Positions 1-6,672 of a stretch of DNA of 11,127 nt are shown here, piece by piece; positions within the stretch are counted from its first letter, which is position 1; every line of letters begins with the position of its first letter. The notes under the pieces were generated by a model. That model did not search any database. It was not told the origin of the DNA and saw only the letters and a list, made by a program, of their open reading frames with translations. Source of the DNA: an uncultured Sphingobium sp. (GTDB lineage: Bacteria; Pseudomonadota; Alphaproteobacteria; Sphingomonadales; Sphingomonadaceae); contig CAJYHD010000183.1 of assembly GCA_913773715.1 (NCBI GenBank), forward strand, positions 1-11,127, read 5' to 3'. A program made the translations under genes and the position numbers.

Positions 1-849
1 GGTGTGCGTCGTGGACACCGGTACGCCCAGATGGGTGGCAAGGAACAGCGTCAACGCGCCGCCCGTTTCCGCGCAGAAGCCTTGAGCCGGGGTCAGGCGC
101 GTGATCTTCGACCCCATGGTGTGGACGATCTTCCATCCGCCCAGCAGCGTGCCGAGCCCCATCGCCGCCTGACAGGAGATAACCACCCAGAAGGGCACAT
201 GAAACTCGCCCTGCAACATGCCCTGCGAATAGAGCAACACCGCGATGATCCCCATCGTCTTTTGCGCATCATTGCCGCCATGGCCAAGCGAGTAGAGCGA
301 GGCGGAGACGAGCTGAAGCCGGCGGAACACCCGGTCCGCGCCCTGTGGCGTGAAGCGGCGGAAGATCCAGCTGATGATGAGGACGAGCAGAAGTGCCAGC
401 ATCAGGCCGATCGCAGGCGACACGACGATCGCGGCGCTGGTCATGAAGACGCCGTTCCAGACGACCGCCGATAGTCCCGCCTTGGTGATGCCTGCGCCCA
501 GCAATCCGCCGACCAGCGCGTGGCTGGAGGAGGAGGGGATGCCGAGGCCCCAGGTGATGAGGTTCCAGGATATCGCCCCCATCAGCGCGCCGAAGATCAC
601 CTGCGCATCAATGATGTTGGCGTCCACGATCCCCTTGCCCACTGTCGTTGCGACATGGAGGCCGAAGAAGAGGAAGGCGATGAAGTTGAAGAAGGCGGCC
701 CAGGCGACCGCATATTGCGGCTTCAGCACGCGGGTCGACACGATCGTCGCGATCGAGTTCGCCGCGTCGTGCAGACCGTTCAGAAAATCGAACGCCAGCG
801 CGACGGCGATCAGCGCCACCAACAGCGGGAAGGCGATATGGGCTTCCAT
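1..849 (-). CDS. pit: Inorganic phosphate transporter, Pit family (3' end beyond window)
   Basis: Low-affinity, ion-coupled inner-membrane phosphate permease of the PHO-4/Pit family. The frame is open from an ATG at 849 to the window edge and gives 283 residues with no stop, so the C-terminus is missing. Family signatures are seen in order: FDFLNGLHDAANSIATIVST (about residues 20-39), GLGIPSSSSHALVGG (101-115), GHGGNDAQKTMGIIA (189-203) and GVPVSTTHT at the edge (275-283). The two inverted PHO-4 repeats each carry a P-S/T-S-x-x-H type motif, as expected. Hydrophobic segments alternate with short loops throughout. No clear Shine-Dalgarno precedes this ATG. The upstream DUF47 gene stops only 9 bp before it, so translation is probably coupled. 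Pit with a DUF47 partner is a very common bacterial pair. Family identity is secure; the coupling ion and affinity cannot be read here. Confidence 0.95.
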   Translation of the reverse strand, partial: MEAHIAFPLLVALIAVALAFDFLNGLHDAANSIATIVSTRVLKPQYAVAWAAFFNFIAFLFFGLHVATTVGKGIVDANIIDAQVIFGALMGAISWNLITWGLGIPSSSSHALVGGLLGAGITKAGLSAVVWNGVFMTSAAIVVSPAIGLMLALLLVLIISWIFRRFTPQGADRVFRRLQLVSASLYSLGHGGNDAQKTMGIIAVLLYSQGMLQGEFHVPFWVVISCQAAMGLGTLLGGWKIVHTMGSKITRLTPAQGFCAETGGALTLFLATHLGVPVSTTHT

Positions 850-858
850 CGATTTGGC

Positions 859-1974
859 TCAGGCGTGGTCGATGACCAGCCCCGAAATCTCGTTCGCGAC
901 ATCCTCGAACCGGTCGGTGACCTTTTCGAGATGCGAATAGATTTCGTTGCCGACGACGAAGTCCATCGGGTTGCCGACGCGCGCCTGCGCATAGAGCGCC
1001 TTCAGGCCCGCTTCGTGCAGCGTGTCGGCATGTCCCTCCAGCTTTACCAGCCGTTCGGTCAGCTCGTGCAGGCGGCTGGCGTTGAGGTTCAACGATCGCA
1101 GCAGCGGCACGGCCTCCGCCGTGATGCGCGCGCATTCGACGATGATGGCGCTCATGTCCTGCATCTGCGGCGCGAAGTCCTTGACTTCGAACAGGGCGAT
1201 CGCCTTGGCGGTCTGGTTCATCTGGTCGATCGCGTCGTCCATCGCGCCGATGAGGTCGGTGATGGCGCTGCGGTCGAACGGGGTGACGAAGATGCGGCGC
1301 ACGTCGAGCAGCACGTCGCGGATGATTTCGTCCGCAGCATGTTCGCGGTCGGAAATCTCCTTGATATGGACTTCCATCTCCGGCCCGCCCTTCAGCAGCC
1401 GGGCGAGCGCATCCGCGCCCGAAACGAGCGTGGCGGCATGATCCTCGAACTGTTCGAAGAAGCGGCCCTGCTTTGGCATCAATGCCTGGAACCAGCCGAG
1501 CATACCCGTCCTTTCAATCTGCTTGTCCCTGAACCACAAGATCAGGCGAACGAGAAGCCCCGGGTCCTTCGGCGGCTGGCGGAAGGCGGCGATGATCGCC
1601 TTAAGATCGGGTTCGTCCACCGCCTTTGCGGCCTCGGCAACCGGAAACCAACGTAGTTCCCGCTGCCCCTGTTCGGGCCATTGCGTCAGCTGGCCGGTGA
1701 CCGCAAGCGGAAAAACCTCGACCGTCGCCTCGCGCGAGGCACCGCTGCGCTTGCGCTTGTCATAACTGTAGCGGCCAAGCGGCGCGGGGCAGGCAATGCC
1801 GTTGATGCCTGCTTCCTCATAGGCTTCCAGCTCGGCGGCGCGATGGCCCGCCAGCCCTTTGATCCGATTGCCCTTGGGAATGACCCAGCGCCGTGTGTCC
1901 CGCGACGTGATAAGCAGGATGCGCATCGATCCGTCCGTAGCGGTCGAGTAGGGCAGGGCGGCGATCTGGCGCAT
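859..1974 (-). CDS. Nudix hydrolase - DUF47 (PhoU-like Pit accessory) fusion protein
   Basis: A 371-residue frame joins two families. Residues 1-135 are a Nudix domain with RRWVIPKGNRIKG followed by ELEAYEEAGI. The catalytic E-x-x-EE-x-G core is kept, but the usual Glu at box position 7 and the Arg before the core are Leu, a variant I recall from alphaproteobacterial Nudix proteins with an 'IPKG..KG' box. Residues 158-371 are a complete DUF47/PhoU-like helical protein (starting MLGWFQALMPKQGRFFEQFE), of the type encoded beside Pit transporters and thought to modulate them. The linker (about 136-157) holds a hydrophobic LLVRLILWFR helix. Met158 (codon 1503-1501) has its own good Shine-Dalgarno, so DUF47 may also be made separately. 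The stop lies 9 bp before pit, implying one operon. The likely Nudix substrate is a nucleoside polyphosphate or diphospho-compound, but the sequence does not settle it. Confidence 0.88.
   Translation of the reverse strand: MRQIAALPYSTATDGSMRILLITSRDTRRWVIPKGNRIKGLAGHRAAELEAYEEAGINGIACPAPLGRYSYDKRKRSGASREATVEVFPLAVTGQLTQWPEQGQRELRWFPVAEAAKAVDEPDLKAIIAAFRQPPKDPGLLVRLILWFRDKQIERTGMLGWFQALMPKQGRFFEQFEDHAATLVSGADALARLLKGGPEMEVHIKEISDREHAADEIIRDVLLDVRRIFVTPFDRSAITDLIGAMDDAIDQMNQTAKAIALFEVKDFAPQMQDMSAIIVECARITAEAVPLLRSLNLNASRLHELTERLVKLEGHADTLHEAGLKALYAQARVGNPMDFVVGNEIYSHLEKVTDRFEDVANEISGLVIDHA
1509..1515 (-). promoter_or_regulatory. Internal ribosome binding site before the DUF47 part
   Basis: On the minus strand GAAAGGA lies 5 nt before an in-frame ATG (1503-1501) that begins MLGWFQALMP, the usual N-terminus of free-standing DUF47 proteins. 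This supports an internal start giving a separate DUF47 protein of 214 residues besides the long fusion. Confidence 0.55.
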
Positions 1975-1975
1975 G

Positions 1976-2015
1976 GAATTGCGCCTTGTAACACAATTGT
2001 CACAAGGCGCAATTC
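1976..2015 (-). promoter_or_regulatory. Perfect 14-bp hairpin covering the Nudix-DUF47 ribosome binding site
   Basis: Arms 1976-1989 (GAATTGCGCCTTGT) and 2002-2015 (its exact reverse complement) enclose a 12-nt loop. On the transcribed minus strand the 3' arm contains AAGG (1987-1984), 9 nt before the ATG at 1974, so folding would hide the Shine-Dalgarno. The hairpin also lies just downstream of the TonB-receptor stop at 2034. It could therefore act as a terminator, but no U-tract follows it. Control of translation or an operator role is inferred. Confidence 0.6.
1986..2003 (+). promoter_or_regulatory. Possible Pho-box-like direct repeat
   Basis: On the plus strand TTGTAAC, four bases, then TTGTCAC form a direct repeat with 11-bp spacing. 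The architecture and much of the sequence match the PhoB box (CTGTCAT-N4-CTGTCAT): 5 of 7 and 6 of 7 positions. It precedes genes for phosphate uptake. Weak points are that the repeat runs opposite to the genes and overlaps the hairpin, whose symmetry produces part of the pattern. Confidence 0.3.
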
Positions 2016-2033
2016 GAGGGCGCCTAAACTGTC

Positions 2034-4154
2034 CTAAAGCGAGAAGCGCGCCGTCAGGCGGATGTCGCGCCCGGCGAGCGGCGCAAAGTCCTTGAGGAAG
2101 CTGGCATGGCGGCGGGCTTCGACGTCGAACAGGTTGTTCGCCGACAGCATCAGCGTGGTGCGGTCGTTGCCGGGCAGCGGCTTGAGCGAGATGGAGGCGT
2201 TGACCATCGTGTAGCCGTCCGTCGGCGTTTCGAACTGCGTCACGCGATCCTGATCGAAGACATGCTCGACTTCAGCACGAGCCGAGAGCCGATCGCCTTG
2301 CGCTTCCAGACCGCCGAGCAAACGCAGCGGGGGAATGCGCGGAGCGGGACCGCTGCCCTTGATCGTCGCGCGGACATAGTCGGCGACGCCGTCGACATTG
2401 ATCTTGTATCCGCCAATCTTGGCGAGGGTCAGCGATCCTTCCGCCTCGAACCCGTAATAGCGGGCGTCGGCCTGGGAGAAGGCGTAGCAGGGGAATTCGA
2501 GATCGGCCCCGCCATTTACCGCTTGGCACACGGTGTCAGCGACGACGCTTTCGTAGATATAGCCGCTAAACCAGTTGTGATAGGCGGCAAGGCTGATGCT
2601 GTAGCCCTCACCCGATCCGCGCAGCGTGCCTTCGATGCCCCAGCTCTTTTCCTTGGCGAAGTCCGGGTTGCCGAGCTCGAAAGCTTGCGTGCCTGCATGA
2701 TTGCCGCGTGCGAACAGTTCCTCGGCCGACGGCGCACGCTCGCTGCGCGACCCGTTGAGGCCGATGCGCCAACCGGGCGCAATCGCCTGGCTGATGCCCA
2801 GCGAACCGGAGATCGCATCGAAGCTGCGGCGGCGACCGTCGAAGAACAGGTCTTCGTCTGCGTCGGCCTTGAGGTCGGTATGTTCATAGCGTGCGCCGGC
2901 TTCGAGCCGGGTATCGCCGAGGTCGAGGGACTGGAGCGTGAAGATGCCGAGCTGGTCGGTCTCGTTCTTGGGCAGGAATTTCTCCTCGCCGATCACATGG
3001 AAGCGGCGGGTGAAGAATTGTGCGCCGAACGCGCCATCCCAGCCGCCGCGCTTGGACTGGATGAACTCCAGACGGCTTTCCATCGACTGGTTGAGGAAGG
3101 TGGTGCCGACCTCGCCGGTGTCCTCGATCTCCTGATGCTGATAGTCGGCGAAACCGGCGCGCAGGCGGATGCTGTCGAGGAAGCCGCCATTGACCGCGAC
3201 CTCGCCGCGCAGATCGACGCGGTCCTGCTTCATGCGCAGCCGCACCTTCTCCGCTTCCTCGCCTGGGACGAGGGAATAGCGGATGGGGACGCCGTAGAAA
3301 TTGTCCGTGTGGGCGTAGGAGACGCCGAGGTTGCCGCCGTCGTCGATATAGGCGGCGCCGCCCGCGACCTCCCACATGCGCCCGGCGCTATTGGGCAGCT
3401 TGCCGCGCAGGGCGGCAAGATCGCGGATTTCTGGATCGGCGCTGGCGGCGGCCTGTGCGCGTTCGGCAGGCGTGAGGATGTAGCTGCCAGTGTCGAGGTT
3501 GCCGCTCTTGGAATAGGTACCGTCCAAGTGAACAACGAACTTCTCGGCCAGCGGCACTTCGATCTCGCCCGAACCGCTGCGTTCGTTGGCGGCGCTCCCG
3601 TAATTGCCGAGCGCGTCGATGTGGATCGCTTCGTCGGGCACGCGGCGCGGGATGCGGCTGTCGATGACGTTGACGACGCCGCCGATCGCCGAGGAGCCGT
3701 AGAGAAGGGCGGAGGGGCCGCGCAGGATTTCAATCCGATCGGCGGTCAGCGGATTGATCGCGACGGCATGATCGACCGAGGTGTTGGACACGTCGAAGCT
3801 GCCGATGCCATCGGTCAGGATGCGGACGCGCTCGCCCTGAAAGCCGCGCAGGATTGGGCGCGAGGCGTTGGGGCCGAAGGAGGTGGCGGAGACGCCGGGC
3901 TGGCGGGCGAGCGTCTCACCGATGCTGGGGCGCAGGTTGCGGATCAGATTCTCGCCCGCGACGACCGTGGTGCCGGACAGGATGTCGCCCTGACGGCGCG
4001 GGATGAGCGCGGTCACGACGAGGTCGACATTCTGGTCGTGATAGCTGCCCTTGTCCGCGTCATTATCGGCAGCGGGAGCCTGCGCGAAGGCGGGAATGGT
4101 CAGGCACAGCAGCGGAAGGGCGGCGCCAGCGCGCAGCAGCGAAGAACGGGACAT
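2034..4154 (-). CDS. TonB-dependent outer-membrane receptor, ZnuD-like (probable zinc uptake)
   Basis: Complete 706-residue receptor. A Sec signal peptide (about residues 1-25, ending AFAQ) is followed by a TonB-box-like DLVVTA, a plug domain (about 60-165, with ILRGFQGERVRILTDGIG and RIEILRGPSALLYGSSAIGG) and a beta-barrel ending in Phe-Ser-Leu. RAPSAEELFARGNHAGTQAFELGNPDF in the barrel and SFLKDFAPLAGRDIRL at the C-terminus resemble the ZnuD-type zinc receptor group, so zinc is the best guess. Other metal or metallophore substrates are not excluded. I chose the ATG at 4154 because it has GGGTGA upstream and begins the signal peptide; an in-frame ATG at 4205 would add 17 non-signal residues. 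A Fur/Zur-like palindrome lies 51-65 bp upstream. The next gene downstream is Nudix-DUF47, 59 bp away. Confidence 0.9.
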   Translation of the reverse strand: MSRSSLLRAGAALPLLCLTIPAFAQAPAADNDADKGSYHDQNVDLVVTALIPRRQGDILSGTTVVAGENLIRNLRPSIGETLARQPGVSATSFGPNASRPILRGFQGERVRILTDGIGSFDVSNTSVDHAVAINPLTADRIEILRGPSALLYGSSAIGGVVNVIDSRIPRRVPDEAIHIDALGNYGSAANERSGSGEIEVPLAEKFVVHLDGTYSKSGNLDTGSYILTPAERAQAAASADPEIRDLAALRGKLPNSAGRMWEVAGGAAYIDDGGNLGVSYAHTDNFYGVPIRYSLVPGEEAEKVRLRMKQDRVDLRGEVAVNGGFLDSIRLRAGFADYQHQEIEDTGEVGTTFLNQSMESRLEFIQSKRGGWDGAFGAQFFTRRFHVIGEEKFLPKNETDQLGIFTLQSLDLGDTRLEAGARYEHTDLKADADEDLFFDGRRRSFDAISGSLGISQAIAPGWRIGLNGSRSERAPSAEELFARGNHAGTQAFELGNPDFAKEKSWGIEGTLRGSGEGYSISLAAYHNWFSGYIYESVVADTVCQAVNGGADLEFPCYAFSQADARYYGFEAEGSLTLAKIGGYKINVDGVADYVRATIKGSGPAPRIPPLRLLGGLEAQGDRLSARAEVEHVFDQDRVTQFETPTDGYTMVNASISLKPLPGNDRTTLMLSANNLFDVEARRHASFLKDFAPLAGRDIRLTARFSL

Positions 4155-4204
4155 GAAAGGATCACCCTGTAGTCTTGTCGAAAGATGAGACCCTGTATCC
4201 ATCA

Positions 4205-4219
4205 TGATACATCATATCA
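4205..4219. promoter_or_regulatory. Candidate Fur/Zur-family operator
   Basis: TGATA-CATCA-TATCA is a perfect 5-bp inverted repeat with a 5-bp centre. It agrees with the Fur-superfamily 7-1-7 pattern (TGATAATNATTATCA) at both outer pentamers but differs at four inner positions. It sits 51 bp upstream of the chosen receptor start, in the 120-bp gap after the LysR-type gene. An overlapping ATGAT-AC-ATCAT palindrome is at 4204-4215. Zur is the likelier binder given the receptor type; this is inference. Confidence 0.4.
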
Positions 4220-4274
4220 ATATCGATCTGCCGCTTTTTGCCGCGCGCAGTGAGAGGCGGCGTGGAGTGCGACT

Positions 4275-5246
4275 TTATAGAAACAGGAACTCGGCGAGTG
4301 CTTGGACGGCGGGAGTGTCGGACTTTGCCACGGCCTGCCGGATTTCGATCGAAGGAAGCGGTGCATCGAGCGGCAGGCGGCGGATACCGCTCATGCGGCC
4401 AAGGTCGCGGGCGAGTGGCCCGAAAGCCGCGAAGATACCGGCTCCGTCCCGCAACGCGGCCATGATCGCGGACAGATTGCCGCTTTCCAGCGTGACCGGA
4501 CCCGTCGCCGCACGGCCTTTTTCCAGTGCGGCCTCGATCACGCCGCGCATGCCGTTGCCGCGCTCCATGGCGAGCAGCGGCGTGATTGACAAGGCATCAC
4601 GCGACACGCTGTCCTGCCGGGCGAGCGGATGCGCTTCGCCTGCGTAAAGATTGAGCTGCTCGGACCAGCCGTAGCGCGATGGCGGATCGGTTGGTGCTTC
4701 GAGCGTGTAGAAATAGGCGATGTCGGCCTTGCCCGACGCGAGAACGCGAGCGGCGTCGGCGGCGGTCTGCACATGCAGGTCGAGCGCGATGACGATGTCG
4801 TCATTGGCGGCCTCGAACGCAGCCAGGGCATCTTGAAAATGACCGAAGACCGGGGCGGGGGCGGCAAGCATGATCGTGCGATGCGGCGCTTGGGGCGCGG
4901 GCGGCGGAACCAGCGGCGTGAAGCGCGGGGCCGGTTCCGGTTCGGGCTGTGGCTCTGGTTCGGGCGCAGCGGCGGCGGATGGTGGCGCGGCTGTTTCCTC
5001 CCATTGCTCCGGCTCGCCCTGCGAAAGCAGCGTCATCGCCTGCGCCGTCTTGTGTCCCGCTGGCGTCAGGCGCGCGGTGCGCTCCAGATCGTCGAACAGG
5101 CGGTAACCCAGCCGCAACTCCAGTGCTTCGATCTCAGCGGCCACATGGGAGACGGGCATGTCGAGATAGCGCGCGCAGCGAACGAGGCTGCCTGCCGCCA
5201 CCATCTGCGCGAATATGTCGAGTTGGCGCAGCGAGGGGGTGTCCAT
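4275..5246 (-). CDS. LysR-type transcriptional regulator with Pro/Glu-rich linker
   Basis: 323 residues. The N-terminal part (about 5-68) is a LysR winged helix-turn-helix: LRQLDIFAQMVAAGSLVRCA, then PVSHVAAEIEALELRLGYRLF and the wing LTPAGHKTA. From about 125 to the end a periplasmic-binding-like effector domain is recognisable (HRTIMLAAPAPVFGHFQDAL, GKADIAYFYTLEAP, LESGNLSAIMAALRDGAGI). Between them (about 86-122) lies a low-complexity Pro/Glu/Ala stretch (PEPEPQPEPEPAP and PPPAPQAP) in place of most of the usual linker helix. The start at 5246 is the only reasonable ATG; its Shine-Dalgarno is weak. The gene lies 120 bp upstream of the ZnuD-like receptor on the same strand, but the receptor has its own operator-like site, so joint function is not implied. 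The ligand is unknown. Confidence 0.87.
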   Translation of the reverse strand: MDTPSLRQLDIFAQMVAAGSLVRCARYLDMPVSHVAAEIEALELRLGYRLFDDLERTARLTPAGHKTAQAMTLLSQGEPEQWEETAAPPSAAAAPEPEPQPEPEPAPRFTPLVPPPAPQAPHRTIMLAAPAPVFGHFQDALAAFEAANDDIVIALDLHVQTAADAARVLASGKADIAYFYTLEAPTDPPSRYGWSEQLNLYAGEAHPLARQDSVSRDALSITPLLAMERGNGMRGVIEAALEKGRAATGPVTLESGNLSAIMAALRDGAGIFAAFGPLARDLGRMSGIRRLPLDAPLPSIEIRQAVAKSDTPAVQALAEFLFL

Positions 5247-5333
5247 GACCCGAGTGATAGAGGAATTATCGGGGCGGGGTAAGGCCGATCTTGACGGGCC
5301 GGGCGCGATGATGCAGGGCGCTCATCTGCGCGG

Positions 5334-5407
5334 GCGGGTATAGCTCAATGGTAGAGCACTAGCCTTCCAAGCTTGTGATGCGGGTTCGATCCCCGCTACC
5401 CGCTCCA
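5334..5407 (+). tRNA. tRNA-Gly (anticodon TCC)
   Basis: A full 74-nt cloverleaf with encoded CCA. The acceptor stem is GCGGGTA/TACCCGC with discriminator T. The D arm is GCTC-AATGGTA-GAGC. The anticodon stem-loop is CTAGC-CTTCCAA-GCTTG with anticodon TCC. The T arm is GCGGG-TTCGATC-CCCGC. One oddity is a U-U mismatch at pair 28-42 of the anticodon stem. It is the only plus-strand gene in the window and separates the conserved left part from the accessory right part. A TTGACG at 5291-5296 could be a -35 element, but no convincing -10 follows. Confidence 0.96.
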
Positions 5408-5450
5408 GCGCATTTCCAATCAGGTTTGCATGATGCGCGGACTGATCAGT

Positions 5451-5484
5451 CCATTGTCCCGAGGCATACATGCCGGGACAATGG
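5451..5484. terminator. Hairpin between tRNA-Gly and the receptor pseudogene
   Basis: CCATTGTCCCG (5451-5461) and its exact reverse complement (5474-5484) form an 11-bp stem. The loop can form a further GGCAT/ATGCC stem. It lies between the convergent tRNA and the receptor pseudogene, a natural place for a bidirectional terminator. Neither strand has a clear T-run after the stem. A 10-bp palindrome, ACTGATCAGT, abuts it at 5441-5450. Confidence 0.5.
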
Positions 5485-5494
5485 TCCTCCTATT

Positions 5495-6595
5495 TCAGAA
5501 CTTGGCGCGCACGCCGAAATTGAGGCTGCGACCGAAGGTGTGGATTTCGCTGACCTCGCGCTGGGTGCCGGCGAAGGAAACCTGTCGCTGGTCCAGCAGG
5601 TTGACCGCCTGCATGAACAGCTCGACATTGGGGCGCAGCTTGAAGCTGGCGCCAAGGTCGACGATGCCGAAGGGCAGCTTGTTGGTATAGCCGAATTCGA
5701 TACCCGAAATGGCGGCATCGCCGACATTGGTGGGCGTCGCAACCAGCACGTCAACGGGCAGCGTGCTGCCGTCGCGGACGGCCAAGGCAAGCCTGCGTGT
5801 TTCGAAGTCCGACGCGAAATGGTCGCTGATATCCTTGTGGAAGGCGGCAACGGTCAGCGTGCTGAACTGCTTGAAATACCATTCGAGCGACATGTCGAAA
5901 TTCCACTACGTATAGGGTCGCAGGTTGGGATTACCTGCCGACGCGGTCAGGATGATCGACGGATCGGCCAGCGCTGCCGCACCTTCGTTGAACATGCTCG
6001 TTACGGTAGAACTGTTCGTGTTGATCGAGTTGCGCAGTTCCGAAAGTGACGGCCGCGTCATCGTTCGAGCGACGCCCAGACGCAGCTGGACATTGTCGGT
6101 GAACTTGAACGTCGCGTTGGCGCTGGGCAAAAACTCGCCATAGCGCGCCTCGGTGGTCACTGGCGTTACCTGCGTCGTCACCTTGCCCGCCGCATCCGTA
6201 ACCGGCGCGATCGTGGTGCCGTCGACATCGGTGTTCGTGCGGACGTAGCGCAGTCCGAAATTGCCCGTCACGGGGACTTCGCCGACCGTCGCCTCGGAAA
6301 TCGACCCGGCCATAGGCGGCCAGGATTTTCTCGCCGATGCGGTAGCTGTTTTGAAGATCTGCTGCCGTTGGCTTGAGGTCGTACGCACTCGGATTAACGC
6401 CGTCATATTCCGCGCCCAACGTGTAGGCTTGATTAAACAAGGCCCAATCGACGTTGGTCCATGGCTGGCGGTTGACGACTGGTCAAAAGTGTTTGACGGC
6501 ACGGGGTAGCCCAAGAACGCTCCGGTCCGCTGCTCGCCACTGCGCAGCACGGCGGCATTGCGATCGCGCCGCTGATAATCGCGCGATCGCAAAAC
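5495..6595 (-). pseudogene. Decayed TonB-dependent receptor (Caulobacter/Xanthomonas-type), 5'-truncated
   Basis: Barrel half of a TonB-dependent receptor, broken in several ways. The readable segments are: YQRRDRNAAVLRSGEQRTGA (frame A, about 6580-6490); RQPWTNVDWALFNQAYTLGA through to AAYGRVDF (frame B, about 6485-6310); SEATVGEVPVTGNFGLRYVR to NPNLRPYT (frame A); then, after an in-frame TAG at 5908-5906, WNFDMSLEWYFKQFSTLTVA to the terminal GVRAKF. The two frame changes fit a 1-nt and a 2-nt deletion that compensate each other. Near the C-terminus ISGIEFGYTNKLPF runs almost directly into GIVDLGASFKLRPNVELFMQ, where relatives have roughly 100 more residues. The signal peptide, TonB box, plug and first strands are absent. 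The fragment follows the fucosidase gene, and such a receptor would usually import its oligosaccharide products. Confidence 0.85.
6558..6592. repeat. 12-bp perfect inverted repeat with GCGATCGC in each arm
   Basis: TTGCGATCGCGC (6558-6569) and its exact reverse complement (6581-6592) surround an 11-nt loop. No T-run follows on either strand. It sits at the truncated 5' edge of the receptor pseudogene, so it may mark a rearrangement point or be part of the old coding sequence. Confidence 0.5.
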
Positions 6596-6624
6596 CGTCG
6601 TTCGGGCTTAGTCGTCAAAACCCA

Positions 6625-6646
6625 TCCGATGTCGTGGAACATCGGA
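6625..6646 (-). terminator. Probable terminator of the fucosidase gene
   Basis: TCCGATGT/ACATCGGA is a perfect 8-bp stem with a 6-nt loop, 26 bp beyond the fucosidase stop. On the minus strand it is followed by TGGGTTTTG, giving a short T-run. An outer ACCCAT/ATGGGT pair (6620-6625 and 6653-6658) can form an alternative fold. Confidence 0.5.
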
Positions 6647-6672
6647 CGAGACATGGGTCAACGCCGCTCTGA

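Noticed and set aside
520..1656. Plus-strand open frame opposite pit and Nudix-DUF47
   Set aside because: Arg/Asp/His-rich shadow of two well-supported minus-strand genes.
2106..4172. Long plus-strand open frame opposite the TonB receptor
   Set aside because: It is antisense to a clear receptor gene. Its protein is Ala/Glu/Val-rich with no recognisable family, typical of high-G+C shadow frames.
4155..4205. Upstream ATG for the ZnuD-like receptor
   Set aside because: It adds polar residues before the signal peptide, overlaps the operator-like palindrome and lacks a ribosome binding site.
5291..5333. Promoter for tRNA-Gly starting at TTGACG
   Set aside because: No acceptable -10 hexamer at 16-18 bp spacing, so not reported as a feature.
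5441..5450. ACTGATCAGT palindrome as an operator
   Set aside because: A single 10-bp palindrome next to a terminator-like hairpin; no regulated gene starts here.
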